Assembly (NCBI RefSeq): GCF_014650815.1
Contig: NZ_BMVR01000002.1
Location: forward strand, 310,001 to 374,000
Length of the DNA stretch: 64,000 nt
Origin: Streptomyces flavofungini
GTDB lineage: Bacteria > Actinomycetota > Actinomycetes > Streptomycetales > Streptomycetaceae
Direction of reading: 5' to 3'
In this document: positions 35,446 through 44,194 of the stretch, piece after piece
Position numbering within the stretch: the first letter of the stretch is position 1
Layout: each line of letters begins with the position of its first letter
Notes under the pieces: model-generated
Told to the model about the DNA's origin: nothing
What the model saw: only the letters and a program-made list of their open reading frames with translations
Databases searched by the model: none
Translations under genes and position numbers: made by a program

Positions 35446-37044
35446 TCAGTCCTCGATCTCCCGGTGGGCCGCCGCCTCCTCCAGGTCCAGCTTGCGCAGC
35501 AGCGTCCGCAACAGCTCGTCGTCGATGCGCCGCTCGTCCCGCATCCGTACGAACACCTCGCGCTCCGCGGCGATCGCCTCGCGCGTGAGCCTGCGGTAGG
35601 TCCCGTCCGCGGACTCGCCCGTGACGGGGTTGGACTGGCCGAGCCGCTCCCACACCGAGTTGCGGCGCCGTTCGAGAACGGTGCGCAGACGGTCCTCAAG
35701 GGGCCCTGGCAGCCGGTTCCGCTCGTCCTCCATCAGCTCCCGCAGCCGGGCCTCCGCGGCCTGCGAGGCGGCGTTCTGCGCCTGCGCCTCGGCCAGCGTC
35801 TGCGCCTGTGCGTCCCGCCCTGGCACCTTCAGGACCCGGATCAGCCACGGCAGTGACAGCCCCTGGACCACCAGCGTCCCGATGACGGTCGTGAAGGTCA
35901 GGAAGAGCACGAGGTTGCGGCCCGGGAACGGCTCGTCGTCGTCCGTCATCAACGGAATGGAGAACGCGATCGCCAGGGACACCACGCCGCGCATCCCCGC
36001 CCAGCTCACGATCAGCGGCCGCCGCCAGTCCATGTCGCCCTCGCGCTCGCGGATCCGCGCCGACAGCACGCGCGGCAGATAGGTCGCCGGATACGACCAC
36101 ACGAAGCGCACCGCCACGACGCACACGAACACCGCGACGGCGTACCAGATCGCCTGCCCGACGCTGTACTCCCCGAGTTCCCCGAGCACCACGGGCAGCT
36201 GCAAGCCGATGAGCGCGAAGACCGCCGACTCCAGGAGGAAGCCCACGACCTTCCAGACCGCGGCCTCCTGGAGCCGCGTCTCGAAGTCGACCTGCCAGGA
36301 GCGGTGCCCCAAGTAGAGGGCCACCACGACCACGGCGAGCACTCCGGAAGCGTGGAACTGCTCGGCGGCGGCGTACGCGACGAAGGGGATGAGGAGCGAC
36401 AGCGTGTTCTGCAGCAGCGACTCCTTCAGGTGGGTGCGCAGCCAGTGGATCGGCACCATCAGGATCAGCCCCACCCCGATCCCGCCGACAGCGGCCACCA
36501 GGAACTCCCGGATGCCGCCGCCCCAGCTCGCGCCCTCGCCGACGGCCGCCGCGAGCGCCACCTTGTAGGCGGTGATCGCGGTGGCGTCGTTCACCAGGGA
36601 CTCGCCCTGGAGGATCGTCGTGATGCGCGAGGGCAGTCCCACGCGGCGCGCGATGGCGGTGGCCGCCACGGCGTCCGGCGGCGCGATCACCGCCCCCAGG
36701 ACGAGCGCGGCGGTCAGGGGGAGATCGGGGATCAGCAGATATGCGAGCCAGCCGACGACCAGGGTCGCGAACAGAACGTAACCGACGGACAGGAGCGCGA
36801 CGGGCCGCACATTGGCTCTCAGGTCCAGATACGAGCTCTCCAGGGCGGCCGTGTGCAGCAGCGGCGGCAGGATCAGCGGCAGCACCACGTGCGGGTCGAG
36901 GTGGTACTCCGGCACGCCGGGGACGTACGCGGCGATCAGGCCCACGCCCACCAGGAGCAGCGGTGCGGGGACCGGGGTCCGGCGCGCGGCGCCCGCGATC
37001 GCGGCACTCGCGGCAATCAGCGCCACCAGGGGCAGTACGTCCAT
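35446..37044 (-). CDS. CPA1-family Na+/H+ antiporter
   Basis: 532 aa. About twelve membrane segments from LPLVALIAASAAIAGAA; ion-binding region GAVIAPPDAVAATAIARRVG and QGESLVNDATAITAYKVALA typical of NhaP/NHE-type exchangers; SWAGMRGVVSLAIAFSIPLM conserved late segment. The C-terminal about 120 aa are a charged cytoplasmic coiled-coil-like tail (AEAQAQNAASQAAEARLREL; KLDLEEAAAHREIED), probably regulatory. Start ATG 37044-37042 with GGAGGG upstream. Divergent from the UBP zinc-finger gene, with only 46 bp between starts; the two often occur together in actinobacteria. Confidence 0.9.
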   Translation of the reverse strand: MDVLPLVALIAASAAIAGAARRTPVPAPLLLVGVGLIAAYVPGVPEYHLDPHVVLPLILPPLLHTAALESSYLDLRANVRPVALLSVGYVLFATLVVGWLAYLLIPDLPLTAALVLGAVIAPPDAVAATAIARRVGLPSRITTILQGESLVNDATAITAYKVALAAAVGEGASWGGGIREFLVAAVGGIGVGLILMVPIHWLRTHLKESLLQNTLSLLIPFVAYAAAEQFHASGVLAVVVVALYLGHRSWQVDFETRLQEAAVWKVVGFLLESAVFALIGLQLPVVLGELGEYSVGQAIWYAVAVFVCVVAVRFVWSYPATYLPRVLSARIREREGDMDWRRPLIVSWAGMRGVVSLAIAFSIPLMTDDDEPFPGRNLVLFLTFTTVIGTLVVQGLSLPWLIRVLKVPGRDAQAQTLAEAQAQNAASQAAEARLRELMEDERNRLPGPLEDRLRTVLERRRNSVWERLGQSNPVTGESADGTYRRLTREAIAAEREVFVRMRDERRIDDELLRTLLRKLDLEEAAAHREIED

Positions 37045-37090
37045 CGGCAAGGCCCTCCGCGGTCCGCTCTCCCGTCGTAACCTGGCCATC

Positions 37091-37351
37091 ATGAACGAGT
37101 GCTCGCACGTCAGCGCGCTGCCCCACCCCGAACCGGCACCCTTGAGCGAAACGTGCCTGGAGTGCCTCGCGGCCGGCAGTCACCCCGTGCAGCTACGGCT
37201 GTGCCTGAGCTGCGGGCACGTGGGCTGCTGCGACTCGTCGCCGTTCCGGCACGCGACGGTGCACTTCAAGGAGACCGGGCATCCGGTGATGCGGACCTTC
37301 GAGCCCGGCGAGAACTGGCGTTGGTGCTTTGTCGACGGTTCGATCGTCTGA
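37091..37351 (+). CDS. UBP-type zinc finger protein
   Basis: 86 aa, entirely one zf-UBP domain: CSHV near the start, CLECLAAGSH, RLCLSCGHVGCCDSSPFRHA, HFKETGHPVMRTFEPGENWR, WCFVDG. The Cys/His set is complete for zinc binding. In eukaryotes the fold recognises ubiquitin tails; in bacteria its target is unknown. ATG 37091 lies 7 nt after TAACCT, so the mRNA is probably leaderless. Divergent from the Na+/H+ antiporter. Confidence 0.87.
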   Translation: MNECSHVSALPHPEPAPLSETCLECLAAGSHPVQLRLCLSCGHVGCCDSSPFRHATVHFKETGHPVMRTFEPGENWRWCFVDGSIV

Positions 37352-37595
37352 GGCCTGGGTACGTCAACCCGACGCTCGCTCTTTCCAATTGGGTCCGCGA
37401 AACCCCTAGCCACTGTCCGTACCCGTAGGCTTACTATGAGTGACAGCAACGGGGTGGGGCCCCGGGACACGGAACTGGGCAGCGCGGTAGCGTCACCGCT
37501 GAAAAACGTGGTGCGTCACCCGTGTGACGCAGTCCGGACCGCCGCGGCGCGACGGCCGGAGCCCCGAAAGTGCTTGTACCACCTTGGAGGTGAGG

Positions 37596-38009
37596 GTGTC
37601 CCAGATCGCAGGCGAGCCCGGGAATCAGGACTTCGTGGAGGTCCGCCTTCCGGCTGCGGGTGCCTACCTGTCGGTGCTGCGTACGGCCACGGCCGGCCTC
37701 GCGGCGCGCTTGGACTTCACCCTGGACGAGATCGAGGACCTCCGCATCGCTGTCGACGAGGCGTGCGCGATCCTGCTCCAGCAGGCCGTGCCCGGTTCCG
37801 TGCTCAGCTGCGTCTTCCGGCTCGTCGACGACTCCCTGGAGGTGACCGTCTCGGCGCCCACCACGGACGGCCGCGCCCCGGAGCGCGACACCTTCGCATG
37901 GACTGTCCTTTCGGCCCTCGCGGGCAAGGTCAACTCCTCGGTAGCCGACGACAAAACCGTTTCGATCAGCCTCTACAAACAGCGCGGCGCGGGACCCGGG
38001 CCGGCGTGA
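37596..38009 (+). CDS. RsbW-like anti-sigma factor paired with SigH
   Basis: 137 aa GHKL-type anti-sigma factor: VEVRLPAAGAYLSVLRTATA, DEIEDLRIAVDEACAILLQQ (N-box region), LSCVFRLVDDSLEVTVSAPT and a C-terminal DDKTVSISLYKQRG. The glycine-rich G boxes are not obvious, so ATP binding may be weak or atypical. Start GTG 37596 with GGAGG 5 nt upstream. The stop overlaps the sigma factor's GTG start (GTGA). By order and sequence it corresponds to the anti-sigma factor (PrsH/UshX) upstream of sigH in S. coelicolor; it would hold SigH inactive until osmotic or other stress. Confidence 0.85.
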   Translation: MSQIAGEPGNQDFVEVRLPAAGAYLSVLRTATAGLAARLDFTLDEIEDLRIAVDEACAILLQQAVPGSVLSCVFRLVDDSLEVTVSAPTTDGRAPERDTFAWTVLSALAGKVNSSVADDKTVSISLYKQRGAGPGPA

Positions 38010-39172
38010 GGAACGGGGACGGGCCGGTGCGGGACGAAGAGCGCGGCACACGTGGCACACACGGTCTGCCCGCCCGCGGCAGGGGCGGCACACGTCCGGC
38101 CTCCGGGCGCGGTCCGGTGGAGCCGGGGCCTGCCCCGGGCGGCATCCCCGAGCAGCAGGCCAGGCCGCACCCTCAGGACCCGGAGCAGGCGGGCCAGCGC
38201 GCGGCGGCCGGGACGGCCGCCGCGCGAGAGCAGGCAGAGCCGACCGCCGGGGACGGGATCGACGAGCAGTCCGGCCCGGGCGGGCGACAGGACCAAGCAG
38301 GCGCCGCACGCAGGGGGTCGCCCCGGGCGTCCAGCACTGGGGGCGAGTCCCCAGAAGGGCGGCGGCGGGTGACGGGCGGGACGATGAGCGAGCACGAGCA
38401 GCACAGCCGGCACGATCCACAGGACCGCAGCGGCGCGCGGGCGAAGTTCATCGAGCTGCGCGCCCTGCAGAACGGCAGCCCGGAGTACGCGGAGCTGCGC
38501 AATCAGCTGGTCCGCATGCACCTGCCGCTCGTGGAGCACCTGGCCCGCCGCTTCCGCAACCGCGGCGAGCCCCTGGACGACCTGACCCAGGTCGCCACGA
38601 TCGGCCTCATCAAGTCGGTGGACCGGTTCGACCCGGACCGCGGCGTCGAGTTCTCCACGTACGCCACCCCGACGGTCGTCGGTGAGATCAAGCGCCACTT
38701 CCGTGACAAGGGCTGGGCGGTCCGCGTGCCGCGGCGCCTGCAGGAGCTGCGCCTGGCGCTGACGACGGCCACGGCCGAGCTGTCGCAGTTGCACGGCCGT
38801 TCCCCGACCGTGCACGAGCTGGCCGAGAAACTGGCGATCTCCGAAGAGGAGGTCCTGGAGGGCCTGGAGTCGGCGAACGCGTACTCCACGCTGTCCCTCG
38901 ACGTCCCTGACACCGACGACGAGTCACCGGCCGTCGCGGACACCCTCGGCGCCGAGGACGAGGCCCTGGAGGGCGTCGAGTACCGCGAGTCCCTCAAGCC
39001 GCTCCTCGAGGATCTGCCGCCGCGCGAGAAGCGCATCCTGCTGCTGCGGTTCTTCGGGAACATGACGCAGTCGCAGATCGCCCAGGAGGTCGGCATCTCC
39101 CAGATGCACGTCTCCCGGCTGCTCGCACGCACCCTGGCGCAACTGCGCGAGAAGCTCCTCGTGGAGGAGTGA
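38006..39172 (+). CDS. sigH: SigB-family stress sigma factor SigH with long N-terminal extension
   Basis: 388 aa from GTG 38006, which overlaps the anti-sigma stop. Residues 1-125 are a disordered Gly/Ala/Pro/Glu-rich extension. An internal ATG at 38384 (MSEHEQHSRHDPQD) would give a 262-aa conventional form. Region 2: LVRMHLPLVEHLARRFRNRG, LDDLTQVATIGLIKSVDRFD, STYATPTVVGEIKRHFRDKG; region 4: LPPREKRILLLRFFGNMTQS and QIAQEVGISQMHVSRLLART. In S. coelicolor SigH exists in several N-terminally different forms; the two available starts here fit that. A 22-bp hairpin follows. Confidence 0.9.
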   Translation: MRNGDGPVRDEERGTRGTHGLPARGRGGTRPASGRGPVEPGPAPGGIPEQQARPHPQDPEQAGQRAAAGTAAAREQAEPTAGDGIDEQSGPGGRQDQAGAARRGSPRASSTGGESPEGRRRVTGGTMSEHEQHSRHDPQDRSGARAKFIELRALQNGSPEYAELRNQLVRMHLPLVEHLARRFRNRGEPLDDLTQVATIGLIKSVDRFDPDRGVEFSTYATPTVVGEIKRHFRDKGWAVRVPRRLQELRLALTTATAELSQLHGRSPTVHELAEKLAISEEEVLEGLESANAYSTLSLDVPDTDDESPAVADTLGAEDEALEGVEYRESLKPLLEDLPPREKRILLLRFFGNMTQSQIAQEVGISQMHVSRLLARTLAQLREKLLVEE

Positions 39173-39194
39173 GGGGGCCGCACGGCCGCACAGC

Positions 39195-39242
39195 GACGCC
39201 ACTGGGGGCGGCGAGGATGTCCTCGCCGCCCCCAGTGGCGTC
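39195..39242. terminator. 22-bp perfect hairpin terminator between sigH and membrane protein
   Basis: 39195-39216 pairs perfectly with 39221-39242 around loop ATGT. It separates convergent genes and can serve both. Confidence 0.88.
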
Positions 39243-39269
39243 CGCAGACCGCGCGTACCGGTCGTACGG

Positions 39270-39722
39270 CTACTTGCTGCCCTCTTGTACGTTGCCGGGC
39301 CCGCCGATGCCGAGCGCCTCGGTGGTGGCGGGGTGGATCAGCAGCACCAGCGTCGCGACCGCGACCGCGGCGAGCGCGATGCCGCCGGGGATCAGCACGC
39401 TGTCGGCCTGGAGGAGCTGCCAGGCCACGGGCAGCGCCATGATCTGCGTGATGATCGCGGGCCCGCGCGCCCAGCGGCGCAGCCGCAGCAGGCCGCGGGC
39501 GGCGAGCAGCGGCAGCAGCGCGAGGACGATCAGCGTGACGCCGCCCGTCGTCGCCTGGCGCGGGTTGTCGGGGTCGCCCGCGAGCCCCATGACGAGCATG
39601 TAGGCACCGCCGACGACGAGGGCCAGGCCCTCCAGCGCGGCGAGCGCCGCGGCGGCCGTGAGGCGCCCGGGGCGGGGGCCCGACGCGGGGGCTTCGGGGG
39701 TGGTCTTCGGCTCAGTGCTCAC
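39270..39722 (-). CDS. Small four-helix integral membrane protein
   Basis: 150 aa. A Pro/Thr-rich cytoplasmic N-terminus, then hydrophobic stretches LTAAAALAALEGLALVVGGA, GGVTLIVLALLPLLAARGLL, PAIITQIMALPVAWQLL and IPGGIALAAVAVATLVLLIH. No family name recognised; similar proteins are common in Streptomyces. Start GTG 39722-39720; TACCCT ends 6 nt upstream, suggesting leaderless translation. It converges with sigH. Confidence 0.78.
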   Translation of the reverse strand: MSTEPKTTPEAPASGPRPGRLTAAAALAALEGLALVVGGAYMLVMGLAGDPDNPRQATTGGVTLIVLALLPLLAARGLLRLRRWARGPAIITQIMALPVAWQLLQADSVLIPGGIALAAVAVATLVLLIHPATTEALGIGGPGNVQEGSK

Positions 39723-39824
39723 GCATCGAGGGTAGCCCTGGGCGCCCGGGGACCGGCACATCGGTGCGGTTCAGGCCAGACCTCGGTCTGGGCCGGGTAA
39801 AGACCGCTAGGTAGTCTGCTGCGC

Positions 39825-40793
39825 ATGCGTGCACTTCTCGTGGTCAACCCGGCGGCTACTACCACCAGTGCGCGCACACGTGACGTACTGATCCATGCGC
39901 TCGCGAGCGAGATGAAGCTGGAAGCGGTGACTACGGAGTACCGCGGTCACGCCCGCGACCTGGGTCGGCAGGCGGCGGAGAGCAAGGACATCGAGCTGGT
40001 CGTGGCCCTCGGCGGCGACGGTACGGTCAACGAGGTCGTCAACGGTCTGCTGCACAACGGCCCCTCTCCGGAGAACCTGCCGCGCCTCGCCGTCGTCCCC
40101 GGGGGCTCGACGAATGTCTTCGCGCGCGCGCTGGGTCTGCCGAACGACGCCGTGGAGGCGACCGGCGCCCTTCTGGACGCGTTGCGTGAAGGAAGTGAAC
40201 GCACAGTGAGCCTCGGCCGGGTCTCCGGGACCCCGGGGACGGACGATGAAGCGGTGCCGTCGCGCTGGTTCACGTTCGCTGCCGGGCTGGGATTCGACGC
40301 GGGAGTGGTCGGTCGGGTCGAACAGCACCGGGAGCGCGGCAAGCGTTCGACGCACGCTCTTTACGTGCGCCAGGTGGTACGCCAGTTCCTCGGCGAGGGC
40401 GACCGCAGGCACGGCTCGATCACGCTGGAGCGGGCCGGCGAGGAGCCGGTGACCGACCTCGTGATGTCCATAGTCTGCAACACGTCCCCCTGGTCCTACC
40501 TGGGCAATCGTCCTCTGTACGCGTCCCCGAAGGCGTCCTTCGAAACGGGCCTGGACGTGCTGGGACTCAAGCGTCTTTCGACCGCTTCGGTGGCCCGCTA
40601 CGGCACCCAGTTGCTGCGGTCGACACCCGATCGCGGGCCCCATGGGAAGAACGCCGTCTCGCTGCACGACCTGACGGACTTCACCTTGCATTCGAAGGCA
40701 CCCCTCCCCCTCCAGATGGACGGTGACCACCTGGGGCTGCGGACGAGCGTGACGTTCACAGGCGTACGCCGTGCACTGCGTGTGATTGTGTGA
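39825..40793 (+). CDS. Diacylglycerol kinase / lipid kinase family protein
   Basis: 322 aa DAGK-catalytic protein: LLVVNPAATTTSARTRD, VVALGGDGTVNEVVNGLL (nucleotide-binding GGDGT), LAVVPGGSTNVFARALGLP, and late FTFAAGLGFDAGVVGRVEQH, all standard for DgkB/YegS-like lipid kinases. It would phosphorylate diacylglycerol or a related lipid at the membrane. ATG 39825 lies 7 nt after TAGTCT, so it is probably leaderless. Monocistronic; a hairpin follows. Confidence 0.9.
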   Translation: MRALLVVNPAATTTSARTRDVLIHALASEMKLEAVTTEYRGHARDLGRQAAESKDIELVVALGGDGTVNEVVNGLLHNGPSPENLPRLAVVPGGSTNVFARALGLPNDAVEATGALLDALREGSERTVSLGRVSGTPGTDDEAVPSRWFTFAAGLGFDAGVVGRVEQHRERGKRSTHALYVRQVVRQFLGEGDRRHGSITLERAGEEPVTDLVMSIVCNTSPWSYLGNRPLYASPKASFETGLDVLGLKRLSTASVARYGTQLLRSTPDRGPHGKNAVSLHDLTDFTLHSKAPLPLQMDGDHLGLRTSVTFTGVRRALRVIV

Positions 40794-40800
40794 GTGGAAG

Positions 40801-40833
40801 GGCCTAAAGTCCTTTCACTCGAACGTTTAGGCC
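40801..40833 (+). terminator. Hairpin after the diacylglycerol kinase gene
   Basis: GGCCTAAA (40801-40808) and TTTAGGCC (40826-40833) are perfectly complementary, with a 17-nt loop, immediately after the kinase stop. Confidence 0.6.
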
Positions 40834-41111
40834 AGGCTCCACCCCATGGAAGTACGGCTGTGACTCAGTCGACACCGAGGAATCAAAAAAAACTTTCCTG
40901 AAGGGGTTGTATCCGCCGCCGAGGTTTGCGAATCTCTACATGGCGATCGGGACGGCCCGCAACATCGGCCTCCACAGGTAGCCAGAACCCCTCCTCTCAC
41001 TACAGGTCCACACCAGGCAACTGGGAGTCGACCCTTCCCGTGCGGGGGGATTCGTGAAAGCGTTCACATTCACAAGCAATCTTCATGTAAGACCAAGGAG
41101 AGGTAGCAGCC
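40834..41111 (+). promoter_or_regulatory. wblE upstream region with A-tract and possible short ORF
   Basis: An eight-A run (40884-40891, in AATCAAAAAAAACTTTCC) stands out in this GC-rich genome. TTGTAT (40907-40912) could be a -10. A 13-codon ORF (MAIGTARNIGLHR, 40940-40981) sits in the presumed leader but has no ribosome-binding site. The leader would be long, about 190 nt. GGAAT (40879-40883) and GTT (40906-40908) recall a SigR promoter, but their 22-nt spacing is too wide. Confidence 0.4.
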
Positions 41112-41369
41112 ATGGACTGGCGTCACAACGCCGTTTGCCGCGAGGAAGACCCCGAGCTGTTCTTCCCCATCGGCAACACCGGTCCTGCGCTGCTGCAGAT
41201 CGAGGAAGCCAAGGCCGTCTGCCGTCGCTGCCCCGTCATGGAGCAGTGCCTGCAGTGGGCGCTCGAGTCCGGCCAGGACTCCGGCGTCTGGGGTGGCCTC
41301 AGCGAGGACGAGCGCCGCGCGATGAAGCGCCGCGCCGCCCGCAACCGGGCGCGCCAGGCCAGCGCCTGA
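41112..41369 (+). CDS. wblE: WhiB-family iron-sulfur transcription factor WblE (WhiB1 orthologue)
   Basis: 85 aa. Four Fe-S ligands Cys9, Cys37, Cys40 and Cys46 in the order C-x27-C-x2-C-x5-C. The [4Fe-4S] domain is followed by the sigma-contact motif GVWGGLSEDER and a basic C-terminal DNA-binding tail (RRAMKRRAARNRARQ). Sequence and context (MDWRHNAVCREEDPELFFPI at the start; PdtaS-like kinase convergent) identify the WhiB1/WblE branch, which is NO-sensitive and essential in mycobacteria. Start ATG 41112, AGGAGAGG upstream. It ends at a strong bidirectional terminator. Confidence 0.95.
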   Translation: MDWRHNAVCREEDPELFFPIGNTGPALLQIEEAKAVCRRCPVMEQCLQWALESGQDSGVWGGLSEDERRAMKRRAARNRARQASA

Positions 41370-41500
41370 CGCCCACGCCCCTTACGAGCCTTAGCTTGGC
41401 GGCGCGTGTGCCTGACGGCATTACTCCGTAGACAGCGCGTACGCAACCCCCGCCCCCGAGCCGCAGCCGCGCAGTACCCCCGATGCGCATCGCAACGTGA

Positions 41501-41539
41501 GCAAGAAGCCCCGGACCAACACGGTCCGGGGCTTCTTGC
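41501..41539. terminator. 17-bp perfect bidirectional terminator, wblE / sensor kinase
   Basis: 41501-41517 pairs perfectly with 41523-41539; loop AACAC. It lies between the convergent wblE and sensor kinase genes. Confidence 0.88.
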
Positions 41540-41593
41540 TGTGTGCGGCGGTACTGGCCCTGGTGCGTGCGCTGATCTTGCTGTGTGCGAGTG

Positions 41594-43060
41594 CTACTTG
41601 TCGCCGCGTACGGGAATGTCCAGGACGACGCGGGTCCCCCGCTCCGGCGCCTTGACCATGTCGAACGTTCCGCCGAGCTCGCCCTCGACGAGGGTGCGTA
41701 CGATTTGCAGGCCCAGGTTGCCCGAGCGATGCGGGTCGAAGTCGTCGGGCAGTCCGACGCCGTCGTCCTGGACGGTGATCAGGAGCCGGGCGTCCTTCGC
41801 GGTGCCGCCGCGGACCGCGGAGACCTCGACGGTGCCGGTGTCCCCCTGTGCGAAACCGTGCTCCAGGGCGTTCTGCAGGATCTCCGTGAGGACCATCGAA
41901 AGCGGCGTCGCGACCTCGGCGTCGAGAATGCCGAAGCGGCCCGTGCGCCGGCCCGCGACCGTACCCGGCGAGATCTCCGCGACCATGGCGAGGACGCGGT
42001 CGGCGATCTCGTCGAACTCCACGCGCTCGTCCAGGTTCTGGGAGAGCGTCTCGTGCACGATGGCGATGGAGCCGACGCGACGCACGGCCTCCTCCAGGGC
42101 CTCGCGGCCGGAAGCGGAGTCGATGCGGCGCGCCTGGAGCCGCAGCAGGGCCGCGACCGTCTGGAGGTTGTTCTTCACCCGGTGGTGGATCTCCCGGATG
42201 GTGGCGTCCTTGGTGATCAACTCGCGCTCGCGGCGGCGCAGTTCGGTGACGTCCCGCAGCAGCACGAGCGAACCGATGCGCGGCCCCTTGGGCTTGAGCG
42301 GGATGGCACGGAGCTGGATCACGCCGTCGCCGCCCTCGATCTCGAACTCGCGGGGCGCCCAGCCGCTGGCCAGCTTGGTCAGGGCCTCGTCCACCGGGCC
42401 CCTGGACGGGGCGAGTTCGGCGGTGGCCTTGCCCAGGTGGTGGCCCACCAGGTCGGCGGCGAGACCGAGGCGGTGGTACGCGGAGAGGGCGTTCGGTGAG
42501 GCGTACTGGACGACGCCGTCCGCGTCCAGGCGCAGCAGTCCGTCGCCCACGCGCGGGGAGGCGTCCATGTCGACCTGCTGTCCCTCGAACGGGAACGATC
42601 CCGCGGCGATCATCTGCGCCAGGTCGGACGCCGACTGGAGGTAGGTGAGTTCGAGGCGCGAAGGGGTGCGCACCGTAAGGAGGTTGGTGTTGCGCGCGAT
42701 GACGCCGAGGACGCGTCCCTCCCTGCGTACGGGGATGGACTCGACCCGCACCGGCACCTCCTCGCGCCACTCCGGGTCACCCTCGCGCACGATGCGCCCC
42801 TCGTCGAGGGCCGCGTCGAGGAGCGGACGGCGGCCGCGCGGGACGAGGTGGCCGACCATGTCGTCCTGGTAGGACGTCGGGCCGGTGTTGGGCCGCATCT
42901 GCGCCACGGAGACGTAGCGCGTGCCGTCGCGCGTGGGCACCCACAGCACGAGGTCGGCGAAGGAGAGGTCGGAGAGCAGCTGCCACTCCGAGACCAGCAG
43001 GTGCAGCCACTCGAGGTCGGAGTCGCCGAGGGCCGTGTGCTGGCGTACGAGGTCGTTCAT
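41594..43060 (-). CDS. PdtaS-like soluble sensor histidine kinase
   Basis: 488 aa cytosolic kinase. N-terminal GAF-like sensor (LVSEWQLLSDLSFADLVLWV onward), PAS domain (DGLLRLDADGVVQYASPNAL), HisKA_2 dimerisation domain with TIREIHHRVKNNLQTVAALL and HATPase (LTEILQNALEHGFAQGD; VQDDGVGLPDDF; SGNLGLQIVRTLVEGEL). This architecture and the adjacent whiB1-type gene match the mycobacterial PdtaS locus; PdtaS works with the RNA-binding antiterminator PdtaR, which is not encoded in this window. Start ATG 43060-43058 has no clear ribosome-binding site, and the true start is the least certain part. Confidence 0.88.
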   Translation of the reverse strand: MNDLVRQHTALGDSDLEWLHLLVSEWQLLSDLSFADLVLWVPTRDGTRYVSVAQMRPNTGPTSYQDDMVGHLVPRGRRPLLDAALDEGRIVREGDPEWREEVPVRVESIPVRREGRVLGVIARNTNLLTVRTPSRLELTYLQSASDLAQMIAAGSFPFEGQQVDMDASPRVGDGLLRLDADGVVQYASPNALSAYHRLGLAADLVGHHLGKATAELAPSRGPVDEALTKLASGWAPREFEIEGGDGVIQLRAIPLKPKGPRIGSLVLLRDVTELRRRERELITKDATIREIHHRVKNNLQTVAALLRLQARRIDSASGREALEEAVRRVGSIAIVHETLSQNLDERVEFDEIADRVLAMVAEISPGTVAGRRTGRFGILDAEVATPLSMVLTEILQNALEHGFAQGDTGTVEVSAVRGGTAKDARLLITVQDDGVGLPDDFDPHRSGNLGLQIVRTLVEGELGGTFDMVKAPERGTRVVLDIPVRGDK

Positions 43061-43585
43061 GGAGGGCACGTGTGCGAGCGTACCTGGCGGTCCGGGCAGG
43101 TCCGGGGGTTCGGCTCCCGGCGACCGCCGGGGCGCCCGGCACAGGGCGCTTGCTGCGGGGATCCCGGTACGGGGCCACCGCACGGGGCCGTACGCCATGC
43201 CGGCACGGGTCCCCGTCGGGCAGCGGCGCCGGGGCGGGACCCTCAACCCGACCCCAACACCGCGGCCCTTCAGGTGCATCGGCAGCCAGAATGTGCGGTA
43301 CCGGCCACCGATTGAGGAGTGCCCGGCGCGGTCAGGGCAGAGAGCACCGGCTCCTCGGCCGCTCTTCTGTGCGGGAAGAGCGGAGCTTTACTCCCGCATT
43401 GTGGACTAGACCATTCTCCCATGTCTATGCGCGGGACGGGGTTTGTTGTCGGATCTTCCTCCAGACCGGGCGAGGGTGGGCTGAGGCCTGCCAGGGAGCC
43501 CGGACGGAGGCCTTGCCCGACGGCCTCGCAACCCGCGCCCGACCGCCTCGCGACCCGCGCCGACCACCTCGCAACCCGCGCCCGC
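43061..43585. other. 525-bp region between sensor kinase and TetR gene
   Basis: No convincing gene on either strand. It contains the presumed promoter region of the sensor kinase and a dre-like palindrome at 43402-43413. A repeated CTCGCAACCCGCGCC-type motif lies at about 43525-43582, just beyond the TetR stop. Confidence 0.5.
43402..43413. promoter_or_regulatory. DasR-operator-like palindrome
   Basis: TGGACTAGACCA differs from the dre core TGGTCTAGACCA at one position. It is 342 bp upstream of the sensor kinase start and 173 bp beyond the TetR gene's stop, so its target gene is not obvious. Confidence 0.45.
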
Positions 43586-44182
43586 TCAGGCCTCCGGCCA
43601 GGCCCGCATCGCCAGGTCGACCACGGCCTGCAGGCCCTCCCTCGTGGCGCCGTCGCGGGACTGCTGGGACAGCCCCTGGAACACCGCGCCGACATACCGG
43701 GCGAGGTCCTCGGCACCGACGTCGACGGCGATCTCGCCCGCGTCGATCCCCTGCTGGATGCGGGACGCGAAGGTCGCGACGTTCGCGTTGCGCTGCTCGC
43801 GCAGGGTCTGCTCGACCTCCGGCGTGGTGCAGTTGGTCGCCGCGTGGATGACGAGGCAGCCATGCGGGTGGCCCGGTTCGGTGAAGGCGTCGGCGGCCTC
43901 GCGCAGGACGCGCTCCATCGCGGCGCGGGCGGTCGGCTCCTCGGCCAGCGCGCGCCCGCCGAAGGCTCCGTACGAGCCCGCATAGCGCACCAGGACCTCC
44001 CCGAAGAGCGTCCGCTTGTCGCCGAAGGCCGCGTACAGGCTCGGGGCGCCGATGCCCATCTCGCGGGTGAGGTCGGCGACGGTCGTCGCCTCGTACCCGT
44101 GCTCCCAGAACTGGCGCAAGGCCTTCTCCAGCGCCGTCTCACGGTCGAAGGAGCGCGGCCTGCCTCGCTGTTTCGTCGCCAT
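43586..44182 (-). CDS. TetR-family regulator of the divergent SDR gene
   Basis: 198 aa. TetR HTH: ALEKALRQFWEHGYEATTVA, DLTREMGIGAPSLYAAFGDK; C-terminal ligand domain containing HPHGCLVIHAATNC (a cysteine-containing TetR_C signature). Start ATG 44182-44180; TATAAA lies 8 nt upstream on the minus strand. Two TAGCG-N2-CGCTA palindromes in the gap to the divergent SDR gene make it the likely repressor of both genes. Confidence 0.88.
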   Translation of the reverse strand: MATKQRGRPRSFDRETALEKALRQFWEHGYEATTVADLTREMGIGAPSLYAAFGDKRTLFGEVLVRYAGSYGAFGGRALAEEPTARAAMERVLREAADAFTEPGHPHGCLVIHAATNCTTPEVEQTLREQRNANVATFASRIQQGIDAGEIAVDVGAEDLARYVGAVFQGLSQQSRDGATREGLQAVVDLAMRAWPEA

Positions 44183-44194
44183 GGGGAAATTTTA

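Noticed and set aside
40879..40908. SigR-type promoter for wblE (GGAAT ... GTT)
   Set aside because: Spacing is 22 nt instead of about 18, so I do not call it.
40940..40981. 13-codon ORF (MAIGTARNIGLHR) in the wblE leader as a regulatory uORF
   Set aside because: No ribosome-binding site and no promoter placing it at a 5' end; kept only as a note in the wblE upstream entry.
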